The notes under the pieces were generated by a model that was given only the letters and a program-made list of their open reading frames with translations, did no database searches and had not been told where the DNA came from. A stretch of 64,000 bases of DNA, taken from Selaginella tamariscina. Its lineage: Eukaryota; Streptophyta; Lycopodiopsida; Selaginellales; Selaginellaceae. Shown here piece by piece: positions 41,421 to 54,690 of this stretch; the stretch's first letter is position 1, and each line of letters begins with the position of its first letter. A program made the translations under genes and the position numbers. The DNA lies in NCBI GenBank assembly GCA_003024785.1, contig PUQB01000060.1, positions 434,001-498,000 of the forward strand, read 5' to 3'.

Positions 41421-42990
41421 GAAAGCCTCTTCTAGAGTTACAGGACCCAATGCCCAGACATAATCGACAAGATCCGGTCGAAGAGTAGGCCATAACATCC
41501 TTAGTTTACTACACTCAAACATGGTGGAATCAACCCGCATTAAGAAATTGCAAAATTTAATAACAAACTGCATGACAGATTCATTTGGTGTTTGCTTCAA
41601 ACTATAAAGCTATTAAAATGCATTATTAAAATCTTTTACTTTCTCAAAAACTAATTTAAACTCTTATAATTCCATCTCTCACATAAGTCTCAAAGGCTCA
41701 AGAAACAGATGCTTAGATTCAACTTATTCACTTGGCACTTATTAATCCTTCTCAACCGTCCAACTCTCGTTTATCTTCATTCGTGTCATAATTTCGCATA
41801 TATGACGGTGTAGTTTATTTTATTAACACAAATGTTTAACTTCACTATTCTTGGCAATTCCAACAGATTTTGTTCCCAAGTATTCATGATTCACCACTTT
41901 TTGATAAACATTTTGGTTATTAGAAATTTTGTACAACTTACAACATTCTTTTTATTGGTCGAATATGTGACGAGATGTGATCCAATATGTGTAAAGTTGT
42001 TCATTGTGTTAAACTAGGAACTCCTCATGGTCAATTGGTGCTTTGGAATCTATATATGTGAAACGGCCATTTGAACTTGTAACATAGAATTTAATTGTTC
42101 CTTTCCCACCTTCAATTGCATGCAACCAATATGTTGTGGTTTTAATAGATTATCTAACACGTTTGGTGGAGGTTGAAGTTGTACCAGATGCCACGGCTCA
42201 TATACTAATTTTTTACTCACTCGGGTAATTTTGCGCCATTCATATCCAAAATAGATTTTATCATATAATGGACATGTGAAGTTATGAAGGTTCTTACTTC
42301 ATCTACAAATGGATGGGTTGGTGGAGTGTTTGAATCAAACTTTTGTGTAAATCCTACTCAAAATGCGATACTTAGAATTTGCATACAATTGACATGTCTC
42401 CATTCAAAACATTGTATTAATGAGACTTGCGAATGCCTTTAGAAATTGGTTTGGTTTCTCATAAACCTAAGTATGCAAAAGCTTGATATTAACCAACTTA
42501 TTTAGATCGAGCTTTTCCTTTATTACATGCAACCTCAGTAGAACATTTGGGTTAGACATAAGTTTAACAACAACATTATTATAATTCTCATCATCAAACT
42601 TTATTAAAAAGGACTTATCTAGATTTTTTATAAAAATGACTCAGTCCTTATAAGGTTTTTCATCAAGTTGGTCCTCAAGTTTACCATGTACAAAATGTTG
42701 AGTCTCAAGAAGCATCTTTGGTTGGTCATGTATACACGGAAGTTAACTATGGTATATAATTAAAATATACCATATATAATCCTGACCTTAATACAAAGGA
42801 TATTTTATCTTTTATATATTTACTATGTTGTGTTCCGGTTCTCACAAGCATAAATTACTAATAATATTTAAATATAGTATAATTATGAATCTTAACCACA
42901 TGATATATTTATATATTTTAATTTATAATTTGTTTATATAATAATATATTTATTATGATTAGCCAACTAGGCACAGAATATTCTAACAAT

Positions 42991-43175
42991 GCCTGAGCAA
43001 TCGAGGGCTCAAATTTCCTTTCATGAGAAAGTTGCACAGTCAGCATTTTACACAGTTCTATTCATGCATGGCGTATGGGGATATGTTTCTAAATGTAACC
43101 ACTTGAGAGGCTTATTACACAATTTTTCTGTTATAATTGAAATTATGTAAATGTGTGTGTGTGTGTGATTATATA

Positions 43176-43238
<63 letters not shown>

Positions 43239-46200
43239 GCGCGCGCACACCATGCACCCTACTCACACTTTCCTAATTTAACAATATATGGCCTCTCTAT
43301 TGTGAATAAACACATCCTGTCAGTCATGTATACAAACGCGTACACCAAATACACACATACGGATCGTAAGTGTGGGTGTATGTGTATGTTATCCACGTCT
43401 GTGTATCCAGGCATATACGTTCACAGATATATATTCTGAATGTATGTGCACTTTGAGTATATATATGGAGGCTACAGTAAGTACAGTATAAAACAAATTT
43501 TAAGCATAACTGCATTACTTATTCTAAAATTTATATCCATATTATTTTTTAGGTTGCTCTCAAAATAAATTTATATTCATTCTTCTTCTTTTTAATATCA
43601 TTGTTAACGTTTCCATAGTTTTAGTTAATTTTTTACAAGATTTACTTTTGGGATTGTACAAAACATTGTATAAAGTTTTATAATATCATTATCTGATATA
43701 ATATGTGTGTGTGAGAGAGAGAGAGTGACAGAGTTGAATTGTGTGTGTGTGTGTGTGTGTTCTTAACAGAATGCCAACATCGTTAGATGGCTTGAAAAAA
43801 GTTTATGTTAGGTATTTAATTATTGAGATGCTATTTTAAAATGTATTGGTAGAGTACCACCATTAGATAAGTTATATTGAAATTTAATTTAAAATTATAG
43901 TTATAAATCATTTAACCAGTTGTTGAAAATTATTTGTAATATATTTAATTATTATTTACGATTGATACCAATTTTGATAACCATGGTTATCTTATGATAG
44001 TCAATATAATATATATGATTATATGTACGATAGAACACAATACAGCATAACTTATAAAGTATGTGAAAGGGGGTGACATGTTTATAAAGACCAATGGATA
44101 CACCCCAAAACACAAACTGCTTATAAAAGGTTTCAATTCAGGTGAAGTGGTCAAGCATGTTGAGAATGAGTGTTAATACGTGTCTCTTTATATACGACGC
44201 AAACGAGCAAACAATCAACCCTCAACAATAGGATGATATGGAAGAAAGATAAAGAGTTGAAAGCTTAAATAGTGACTCAATTAATTCGGAAATGTCAAAA
44301 AGATGCATAGTAAGACGATTATTAAATAGGTTTACTCATTTAATTTAATGAGCTTTACTATAATAATCCTTTTAAAAGCTTTACTCTTTAATTAATAGAT
44401 AATAATATGTAAAGAGAATGAGAATAGGTTTTCAAGTATCATTTGCATTATTGACTCAAATGTTATAGTATGTCACAAAGTAAAGCAAATGGATTTTTAA
44501 GATAATTCCAACTTATTTAATTTTGATATAGTAACATAAATATTCACTACATGAACCGTTTATTCATAATATTTTTCTAAAGAAGTTTTCAAAAACATGT
44601 AAAAATTTAAGTTAATTGAGCAATACAATCACAAATGAACTTGAAGCCAATAATCTTCACCATTTAATCCAATTAAATCCAACCATAAACATGATAGTTA
44701 AATAATTTTACTTAATGAGATATGGGTTATCATTCATTTAAATTTAATGATCAACATAATTTAGATTCATTAAATAACACATGAATTTATTTCAATTTAA
44801 ACTGCAGAGACACATTAGACTTATGGTCTTAATTAGTGAAGATACGCAAATGAAGAGATGGACAGTTCAAATGTGTCCATAATAGTTAAAACTCACTTTG
44901 TGATAGTGAGAGTTCACTAAGTAAACCCGAGCATTCTCAAATGTAAGTATTCAAAAATTAAGGCAACTCACTGAGTTATTAAAAATAAAAACTTTTAAAT
45001 AAACACATTTGATCCACATATGACTCACTCCATTAATAATTTGTGTCGCTTCATGAACCACATATGGTGCATTAGATATTCTATTAGTTATTCAATTAAA
45101 TAGTAAAGACATATAATATGACTATTTAATGATCATGTCATGGCCATGTTATATATCATGGTGCAATTAATGATGTCCATGTGTGATTTAAAATTTATGA
45201 TTTATTAATTTTAATTAACACATCTTCATTTTTGAGCGACACATCAACACTTTCTTCTAAAAATAACTAGGTTTTAACTATATAAAGATGTTTTACATTC
45301 CATACATATCCATTATCAATAGTGAATTAAAAATTAAAACTCTAATTATTGAGGCAAATTGAGTTTTAATTTTGAAATTTTTTGTTTAAATGGCATAGTG
45401 CTTGATTGTAATAAATAATAGCAATAAAATACATTTAATAAATTTTTGTTAAATAAATCAATATACTTTAATTATTTTTTGTAAAGGAAACAAATATTTT
45501 TACATAAAATTTCTATATTCTTTGTTTACAATTTATTTACTTCAATATCTTCTAAAACCCAAGATGTATTTATTGTGTACATACTAGGTTACTTAAGTTT
45601 GCTCTTATGTATATACAGTGTGTGATGTATATGAATACACAAAAATTGTTATAATTGAATTTTTGGATAATTAAATAAATTGAATAATTGAATAATATCT
45701 TTCTAAATATACATTTTTACACACGTATTGTTTCACAACCTATTAAAAAACACTTTACTAAAGATTTTAAGAGCCCATCTTTGAAAAGTGTACTAATTAA
45801 ACTTTATACAATACACAAAAAATGGATTATATGACATACATACACATTTACGATTTGTAGGTGTATTTGGTATACATATATACCTAAATAGCTATATAAA
45901 TACAAGTATGCATATCTAATAAATATTTCAGCTTACATATATAGATTAGGAAGATAGACTGACATATGTGTACATAACGTCTTGCGCTAGGTGTATACCT
46001 GTAGATATATACACACACACTTGTGCTTTTGTGTTTGCATATTTGTACTTGGAAACATAGATGTATACTTACATACACACTGTGTGCCTGAGTATAATAT
46101 GAATATATATATATATATATATATAAATGGATTTTAATTCAACTAATACACATGCTCACTGTTGGTGGGCTTAATTATTTAATAATAATTTATTATTTAT

Positions 46201-47150
46201 CAGTTGTTATCACAAACTATTAGGATATACTAAGTTGATATTGATGTTAAATATTATAAGATAAGAAACTAATGATTCAAATTCATATAAAAAAATTCAG
46301 ATTTAAAACCAGAGGTTCATATTCAGATTTATATTAGTGATTAAGAGATACCAAGTCCTAATATATAAAGGAGATTGGGGTTAGAGTTTCAACATTCCAA
46401 TTTCTTTTAAAACTAAGTAATATTTTTCTTGTTCTTCTTTTCTTCATTGCTAAAATCGTGACAATTGCTATTCTTAACTTGAGTGAGTTAATCTTTTAAG
46501 TTAGTTCCTTATTACAATTGTTATCTTTAATATGATGAGTTTATCTTTAATATAATAAATTTATTTACTTATTGGGTTAAGGGTCCAACTTAAGAATAAA
46601 ATAATAATTGACTTAAGAATTCAATCTAAGATAAACTCATCACATTAAGAATAACAATTAGTTAAAGAGATTCATTAAGTTAAGAATAAGTTTAAGTTTT
46701 TGTGTGTCTTAAATGCATCATCTCATTGTTGATATCTTAAACTCATCATTTAACGATTAATATCCTACCCCATCCAACGGTTATCTAAAAAATAACAATT
46801 GAGTTAAGCGTTCAACTTAAAGAATAAACTTATTAAGTTAATAATAATAAATGAATTAAGGAGCATTAAATAATTAAATTCAAACATGAATTTAAGAATA
46901 ACAATTGAACTTAGGTTCAATTTAAGAATAAAATCGTTATATTAAAGATAATAGTTAGGTTAAGAATTGCTTAAGCACTAGTGAGTTGTCCTTAGTTATT
47001 ATTTTTAACCTAATAAATTTATCTCTAAATTACCCACATTAACTTTGTAAATTTAAAAAGGATGAAATTTATAATAATTATTCAATGGAATGTAGGATAT
47101 TGCAGGTGTCTGCATGTTATACACACACATATATATCGATCGGAATAGAA
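42991..47150. other. AT-rich intergenic DNA without recognisable genes
   Basis: It holds microsatellites near 43150-43243 and 43740-43760 and many short imperfect repeats. A low-complexity block at 46480-47000 is built from 'aataaattta', 'ttaagaata' and 'gggtccaac' words and resembles 61640-61990. No frame longer than about 100 codons is free of low-complexity sequence, and I see no gene. Confidence 0.45.
43177..43243. repeat. (CATA)n(TA)n(CA)n microsatellite
   Basis: A tetranucleotide CATA array passes to TA at about 43203 and CA at about 43223, then a short GC run. Confidence 0.9.
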
Positions 47151-47168
47151 TAGAAGAGAGGACGAGCC

Positions 47169-47192
47169 ATGGAAGTTGTGTATGATATAAAG
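47169..47192 (+). other. orphan first exon, copy 1 (MEVVYDIK)
   Basis: GAGCC-ATG opens eight codons followed by a strong donor site (AAG/GTACGT). The same exon, with one changed residue (MEVLYDIK), is at 62044-62067 with the same flanks. No continuation exon was recognised downstream in either copy. It may be the start of a lost gene whose rest was not duplicated, or a chance conserved stretch. Confidence 0.3.
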
Positions 47193-47989
47193 GTACGTGT
47201 GCGTGTGTGTGAAAGATAGATGTTTTACATGTGTAAATATATTATTGTATGTGTCAATACATAAATATTATATTATATAACTGGACCAAAAATTTAAATT
47301 ATTATCAGTGACTATTAAAAATTAAATATCCGATCGTATATGAAACCGCAATATAGTAACTCAAAAAAATAAAAATAAAAGTTATATTAAAAATAAAGTA
47401 GAATTTAAAATGAGTCATTCAAAACACTGGAATCCAGTACAATAAATAATTATTTATTAAAAATTAAAGATCATAAGATTGTGTTCTTGAAAAATATGCT
47501 CATAGAAACAAGGATAAATTAATATATGTAAAATATGACCTCCATCACATATATCACATGATAGCAGCTCATATTTTGCATATACGAGATAGAGAGAGGG
47601 AGAGGCATCGGTATAATGTGCAGGTATATAGGTATATACTGTATACATGTATATGGTATTTGTTTCAGCTATACAGATTCATACACTTACAGTAAATACA
47701 TATAGTATGTAAATGAGTATATATACATAGTATAAAAATACATACATATATGGTAAATATATAAAATATACATCAGAATATGTGCACAGTATACAATATA
47801 AGTACAAACTATATAATATACAACAATCTAAATACAGCGTTTACATAGTATACAATTCTATAGCATATCCTCAGTCTATACAAAGTGTACACGTATGTAA
47901 ATTGTATTAGCAGTGCAGCTGTGTGTGTGTGATTGTGTATATGTGCATTACATTTACGTACACACAGACACACACAAAATGTACACGCA

Positions 47990-48250
47990 CTCTATATAGT
48001 AAATAAGAGACTAAGAGACGGTAAACGGTGGCCAGTAAATCCAACGTGGACTTTACCGTGGCATATAGCTTATGTAGAACATACAGAGACATGGGACGTG
48101 GATATAACTGGGCTTCTTATTTAATATTGCCAAGGACTATGATGAGGTGGATTATGATGTGTCAGGAAGATATATGAGGTAAATCCTTCACATATGAACA
48201 CACACAAAAGAGGTGTGTGCACGTGTTTCCCTTACGAGTTTGTATTGTAA
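47990..48250 (+). promoter_or_regulatory. promoter-like module, copy 2
   Basis: Same order of words as 24480-24720: AACGTGG, GGGACGTGG, 'gatgaggtggattatgatgt', a weaker TATA-like GATATATGAGG, then CACGTGTTTCCC. It lies about 500 bp downstream of the 3' end of G3. Confidence 0.4.
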
Positions 48251-48717
48251 AGTGGAAGAATTGGGGTACCTGATATTTACTTGGGAGCTACCTGCATTCA
48301 GGCACTTATATATATATTTAATATTTTAAATGTGATATTTTCGTACTTATTATTTTTTAAATAGGATTTACCTATAGTAAACATTTGAGCATATGTATTA
48401 TATTATTTATTGTAGACTACCAAATTCTTTTCACTGAGAGTTAAGAAATAATCTATTGGAATATTCTTACGGATGACATGCTTGTGCATATGAGCAGTTT
48501 ATTCATTTCCAAGGATTTCCAAAGTAATGAGCATATACAAGTTATTTAACTGACTATATATAATATATATATATAATATTTATGTCGAACTTCAAAATCA
48601 AATTATTATTAGTATATTTTGCTGGTGGCTTAATTTTACAAGATATAATAAAAGGATTAGTTCTGCAGATTAGTAAAAGTTAATCCCCAGTATATTCATT
48701 AAGATTCGAATATATTT

Positions 48718-49075
48718 TATCAATCACAAGAAAGCCATTATTTTCGAGAATGTTTACCTTGCTATATACATTTAAGTCTTTGGATTCCAGAAAAAACTTC
48801 ATTGAACATCGGATCGAGCACGTTCACGTTCCATATCCAGCCAACACAAAAACAGCCATCCTGTAGTACGTTGTCATCTCAGTAACATCAATAGCAATCT
48901 TCTTGTCCTCGTACGGCATGAGATGCAGCCTCACTTGTCCGTACACTTCTCTCATCTTGTCCCTCAGTACGATATATTTGTTGGTTTTATTGGAGACGAC
49001 GCTTACGTGCATTTATGGGAAAACAAGTGAAGAATATAAACATGATAATGAGAAGTGAATGTTTAAAACAAAGGA
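48718..49075 (-). pseudogene. family G, copy G3
   Basis: Most of the family frame is present (KTNKYIVLRDKMREVYGQVRLHL, EDKKIAIDV, MTTYYRMAVFVLAG). Base losses near 48830 and 48995 relative to G1 and G5 disrupt the frame, so it is a pseudogene. It is closest to G5, sharing the downstream flank and the 'gtacacgt...acgtgtac' palindrome upstream (49130-49157). Confidence 0.75.
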
Positions 49076-49320
49076 AATGCATGTTTCATTCTCCTAACTT
49101 GTACCCAAGAATTGTATATACTGTACAACAGTGTACACGTAGAGTCGACGTGTACATGTAGAAGGAATCAGGGACGCTATGTGCAATTGTCCAGCATCCA
49201 TCCCCACCGTCCCTATGTCGGTGGCATTTCCGATCGTTGGATCAACCACATCAGCGTGGTCCAGATAACGGTATATTCTTGTGAGTAATATTCTGTTACT
49301 GAGGGTCGTTTCGCACCACA

Positions 49321-49801
49321 CTTAACTTAAGTAGGCTTAAGTAAGGGAAAATGAATCTGTACTTGCCCTTAAGTTGAGTAATCACTTATTTAGCTTTTTT
49401 AAGGGTTTAACTACTAATGGCATTGAATTTGCACCATTTCTTAACTTAAGAAACCACTTACTTAAGATTTTTTAAGGGTTTGACCACTAAAGAGAATAAT
49501 TTTATAATATTCTTTATTTTAAGGGAACAATGCAAAATTTCAAACAAAATTTAAGGGAAGGGGGTCCCTTAACCACCTTTAACTACCTACAAGCTCGCCA
49601 CCTTTTTCACAAACTTTTTAAAATAAAATATAAAATTATATTTTTCATGTGTAATGTGTATTTTTATTTTAACATATATAATTAAAATTAAAAAATAATA
49701 CATATGAATTTTTTAAAGTATTCTCATTATTCTTAGTATATTCTCATTCTACCTTAATTTCTTGCACCATCACATGTTAACACACATGCATATGTATATA
49801 T
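49321..49801. other. short repeat-rich spacer
   Basis: Two related 'ttaacttaag...ttttttaagggttt.accactaa' stretches (about 49360-49420 and 49440-49490). No gene. It ends at the LTR beginning at 49802. Confidence 0.4.
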
Positions 49802-51995
49802 TGTCAAGCCACGATCTAAGAGTAATGAGGCTTAACTCAAAAGCAGGATAAGAACTAGAAACAAAACAAAAACACAAGACAAAGAACAAAACAAAAACAA
49901 GACAAGAATGATCGTAAAATGACTGGTGTTAATAGTAACTGATTGTACAACAATTAGGTCGAAGCTTTTATGCTCACAACTCCAAGAGCTAATTTAAGCA
50001 TGAGTTAAAAATAATGTCCCTTATCCTATAGGTATATTCTGTAAGCATATCCTGTATCCCGTATCCTGTATCATATATTCTGTATCGAGTCGTGACAACA
50101 CCTCCTCCTTAAGGATGAGTTCCACGAGTCTTAAAACCTAGTTTAGTAGGATAACGCTGATGGAAGGCAGCAACCTTGAAAGAAGCGTGGAGTAAATTGG
50201 ATGTAAGTTCCCAAGTGCGATTGGTAGGCAAATAACCTTTCCAATCCACCAAGTATTGAAGTTGGCAGTGATGAAGACGAGAATCAAGGATGGCTGCAAC
50301 TTCATACTCAAGTTCATTGTCAATGACGAGGGGGAGGAGAAGAAGCACGACCATAAAAAGAAAAAGGATGATACAGTTCCAATAAAGAGGTGTGAAACAC
50401 ATGATAAAGTTTAGCTCTAGTCAGAAAGCTACAGGATTGACCTTAGCCGCAATTCTGTAAGGGCCCAATCGTTGAAAATCCAATTCAAAAGAAGGCCTGT
50501 TGGTGCAAATGTGCTGACAAATAAGCCACACGAAATCACCAATTTTGTATGCAAGTGCCGACTAACGATGAGCATCAACATGACGCTTGTACCGTTTCTA
50601 TACCTGCTGAAGATGAATTCGGAGATCATGCTGTACCTAACAAAGATGCTGGAGACAATCCTATACTGCAAGAGCGGAAGAAGGAGAAGCATGAGGAGTA
50701 AAATCAAAACATAGATGGTAGCTTGTAAGAGCGAAGAAAGGTGTCTGACTTGTAGATGCATGAACGGAGTTGTTGTAAATAAACTCCACCATAGGAAGAA
50801 GGTCTAACCAATTGTCCTATTGATAACTGATGAAGCAGCAAAGATACTGCTCCAAGGTTTGAATCGTGCATTCTGACTGTCCATCAATTTGCGGATGATA
50901 TCATGAAGAAATATCCACTTTAACTTGTAAACTCTAGGGAAGCTCTCGCTAAAATCTGGACATGAATTGTGGGCCTCGACCAAAAATAATGCTTTCAGGA
51001 AGACCATGATGTTGGAACACTTTGCGGATCACTAATTCAACAGTTGTCTGGCCTGTAACCGTCTTGTTACATGGTAGAAAATGAGCCTATTTGGTGAAAC
51101 GGTCAACCACCACAAGAACTACATCAAATCCACGAGAGAAGGAAGATTTATGAGGAAATCCATAAAAATGGATCTCCAAAGAGCAAAGGGAACATGAAGA
51201 GAACAAAGAAGACCAGAGGGTGCATGACGAGGCATCTTCGACCTGTTGCAAGTGTCACAACTCAGTACAAACTTTTCTACAAAATCTCACAACCCAGGCC
51301 ACCAATAGTTGCGAGTCACCAACTCAGATGTTTTGGCCACACCAAAATGTCCTGTAACCGGGGTATAATGAAATCCTGTACCACACAATCTTGTAAACAC
51401 CAACAAGAATGTACATGAGATCTTCCCGGTACATAAGTCCGTTTTGTATGGTGAACAACTTGTAGTCTGGAGGAGCTTGCGATGTTAGGACTAATGTGTG
51501 AGAACACATTCTTTACCAAGTCGTCTATAGCCAATATGTCTTATAGAAGTGTTGAATTTGCTGGAGCCTGATGAACCTGTAGTGCCACAAGTCGAATTGA
51601 TCAGGACCCAACAACACTTGCTTTTGACAATCATATGCAGAATCGCCCGGGGTTGATGCAAGGTAAGAGTGCCTAGACAATGCGTCTGCTTTGCCATTCC
51701 GAAAACCTGGCCTGTAGACGATGACAAAATCAAAACGTAATAGAAATTCCGCCCACTTAACCTGTTGCCAACTGAGAACTCGAGCCGTTTAAAAATTCCA
51801 GGTTCTTGTGATCCGTAAGAACTTGTATAGGATGCGCAACACCTTCCAGAAAGTGCTACCACTCCTTGAACGAATCCACAATAGCCTTGAGTTCCTTATC
51901 ATGAATCTTGTAATTGATCTTTACCGAAAGGACCTTAAGAGAGTGAAATGCTACAGAATGAAGTAACTTATCTTCTCCAATTTGTGATAGGATAG
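49802..51995 (-). mobile_element. truncated Ty3/Gypsy chromovirus
   Basis: A 296-bp LTR (49802-50097, TG...CA) lies at the 3' side of a minus-strand element, with a purine tract beside it. Chromodomain-like residues (LQYLVDWKGYLPTNRTWEL) are at about 50270-50200. Integrase remains run at about 50800-51300 and RNase H remains at about 51500-51950. The rest of the element and the other LTR are absent: sequence passes directly into PPME1 intron 11 homology near 51997. It is broken in many places. Its cut end marks the left edge of the second duplicated unit. Confidence 0.82.
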
Positions 51996-52016
51996 AACCT
52001 ATTAGTACACTTGCAG

Positions 52017-52095
52017 GAAGACATGCTAGAGCAGTTTACATCACTAATACTTACATTTGTCATCAGGAATCAGATTGAACCGCATGGAATGGAGG

Positions 52096-52191
<96 letters not shown>

Positions 52192-52252
52192 CATGAGGTT
52201 TCTAACACAGCCTGAGCAGATTCCTCATCTTATTAGGCCCAGATCAACGTAG
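52017..52252 (+). pseudogene. duplicated last two exons of PPME1
   Basis: 52017-52094 and 52220-52252 match PPME1 exons 12 and 13, with retained splice sites and stop. Five substitutions in exon 12 change residues (for example a Val to Met, and Gly to Glu at IGPHG/IEPHG). Homology starts in intron 11 near 51997. There are no upstream exons, so it is a non-functional fragment carried by the segmental duplication. Confidence 0.92.
52095..52187. repeat. (TC)n(TA)n microsatellite
   Basis: TC to about 52154, then TA. It is the expanded counterpart of the shorter tract at 23450-23486. Confidence 0.92.
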
Positions 52253-52979
52253 GTTATCCAGCAACTCAAACTGTAGTAAGTGTTTTTAGTACTGTGTGTG
52301 TGTGTATTGCAGGCATACTTCAGGCATGTGATGTTTGTGAACATATATACATGTATAGATGTTGTTAACATGTTTTTATGGTGCAGTTGTAGAAGATGAT
52401 ATAAACTATTTTCTGATTTCACAATATATGCATACGTTTTTATACAGATAAGATTTTGTGGCTGTACATGTGTGTACGAATGTACGTCGTTTTGGATGTT
52501 TTATATAAATACGTATACAACATACAAAGAAAGTTAAGAATAAACTTAATTGTGTGGTAATATTAAAATCTTTAAGTTTAAATACAAAACATAAAAGAAT
52601 TGTAAATTATTTATCAAATAAATTCAGTTTTATTTTTAAATGCCCTGTTGCCACACGTTAATTAATTAATCAAATCTTAAATACTTTTTATTTCTTATAA
52701 AAGGGTGAACTGTCAAACAAGTGGAAACGGAATCGGACTGTAATAAACAATTAAATTCATTCTGTATTAAAGACATAATTGTTTTTTTGATTATTTTATT
52801 GTTTACCTTTAAATTCAAATTCATTCTGTATTAAAGACATAAGTGTTTTTTTTTTATTTTATTGTTTACCTTTAAGTTCAAAAAGTACCATTATAAGAAT
52901 ATATTCCTGTGGATAAATACATGTAAACACACACACACACATACAGGGAGAATATTATGTATGTATTTGATCGCAGTTT

Positions 52980-53455
52980 TTGTTGAGTGCTTCGAATCCA
53001 GTACAGTAAATAGATTGTGTTTTTGAAAAATATGGTTATAGAAACAAGGATAAATTTATATATGTAAAATTTGCGATCACATATATCACATGATAGAGCT
53101 CATATGCATATGTGAAGATAGAGAGAGGGAGATATAATATGCAGGTATATAGGTATGTACTATATACCTGTATACATATAGTATGTAAATGTATAAATGA
53201 AGTATACATACATAGTATTAAAAATGTTTACAATATACATACATATATGGTATATACAGAAGTATACATGCATACACAGAATATGTGCACAGTATAGAGT
53301 ATATGTAAAAAACATATAGTATGCAAAAAGTGTAAAGTATACAAGAATCTAATTGTGTATACATATACACAAGTATACAGCGTTTACATAGTTTACAATT
53401 CTATCTTATTAACGCACACAATCTATTAGAAGTGAATTGAAAGTACATTGATATG
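52980..53455. repeat. 'gtatac'-rich block
   Basis: Copy of 24190-24470 and partly of 47640-47880 and 62390-62530, with dense GTATAC/TATACA words. No coding content. Confidence 0.6.
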
Positions 53456-53489
53456 TACACACACAAAATGTAGACACACGTGCACACAT

Positions 53490-53740
53490 GATATAGTAAA
53501 TAAGAGACTAGTAAATCCAACGTGGACTCTACCGTTATGTAGAACATACGGAGACACGGGACGTGGATATGACTGGGCTTCTTCTTATTTGATATGCCAA
53601 GGATATATGATGAGGTGGATTATGATGTGTGAGGAGGATGGGAGGGCGGCGTATATAAGGAGGTAAATCCTTCACATATGAAACACACACACACACACAC
53701 ACACAAGAACCTTACGAGCTCGTATTGTAAAGTGGAAGAT
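53490..53740 (+). promoter_or_regulatory. promoter-like module, copy 3
   Basis: AACGTGGACTC, GGGACGTGGATATGACTGG, 'gatgaggtggattatgatgtg', and GCGTATATAAGG as a TATA box, followed by 'aggtaaatccttcacat'. Very similar to copy 1 (24480-24720). Confidence 0.45.
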
Positions 53741-54309
53741 ATTGATTTGGGAGCCCTGCACTTATATATATTTAATATTATAAATATGTTATTATTTTAT
53801 AAATGGAATTTACAAACTTTTATAAGGAAATTTTAAACTTGATTATATGTCAATCATATGAACATTGGAGCATATATATCATTGTAACTCCAAATATATA
53901 ACCAAAAAAATTGCGTATTCTTTTCACCGAGAAGAAATGAAATAATCTATTGGAATATTCTTACGGATATGCATAATATCTTATTTCCAAGAATTTCCAA
54001 AGTAACGAGCATATACAAGTTATTTAAACTGAATATATATAATATATAATGTTTATATTGTATTAAATTATTATTAGTATATTTTGCTCTCACATGATGA
54101 TTAATTTTAAATAAATTTTACAAAACCCACATGTATATTTATATTTTGAAATGAGCTTGATATAATAAAACGATTAGTGCTGCAGATTAGTAAACCCACT
54201 ATATTTCATTAAGATTCGAATATTCAGAATAGAGTAATGAAAATATACCTTGAGTATATTCCAAAGCATATACTAGAATTAAATTGCTATCCTGGTATGT
54301 ATGATTATT

Positions 54310-54690
54310 TTATCTAACCTGCTTATCAATCACAAGCAAGCCATTATTTTGGAGAATGTTTACCTTGCTATATACATTTAAGTCTTCGGATTCCAGAAAA
54401 ACTTCATTGAACATCGGATCGAGCACGTTCACGTTGGATCCATCTCCAGCCAACACAAGAACAGCCATCCTGTAGTACGTTGTCATCTCATTAACATCAA
54501 AGCAATCTTCTTGTCCTCGTACGGCATGAGACGCAGCCTGACCTGTCCGTACACTTCTCTCGCTTGTCCCTCAGTAGGATGAATTTGTTGGTTTTTTGGA
54601 GATGATAACACGACGCTTACGTGCATTTATGGAGAAACAAGTGAAGAATTTAAAACATGATAATTAAATGTTCAAGAAATGAATGCTTAA
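54310..54690 (-). pseudogene. family G, copy G4
   Basis: Complete in length, with the C-terminal VIDKQVR frame, the GDGSNVNVLDPMF segment and an upstream TATA box. Single-base losses (near 54498, 54563 and 54597) break the frame. Its left flank matches that of G1 and its right flank matches that of G2, so it may be a recombinant copy. Confidence 0.75.

Larger units (their letters stand above)
32866..42990. mobile_element. old Ty3/Gypsy element, copy A, with rearranged parts and a nested insertion
   Basis: Related end segments ('ctaagatatatac', 'aaccctgaccttaa' and 'aaaggatat' words) lie at about 32866-32960 and 42745-42830, and presumably belong to its LTRs. Gag-like residues (MRVDSTMFECSKLRMLW) lie on the minus strand at about 41600-41421 and protease-like residues at about 33620-33420, also minus. 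Integrase-like residues appear on the plus strand at about 42110-42240. It is broken in many places and old. The same part order and strands occur in copy B (55841-61445). The 34105-41420 element is inserted within its gag region. Confidence 0.68.

Noticed and set aside
52017-52252. A second functional PPME1 gene
   Set aside because: Only the last two exons are present, and the sequence upstream belongs to a truncated retroelement.
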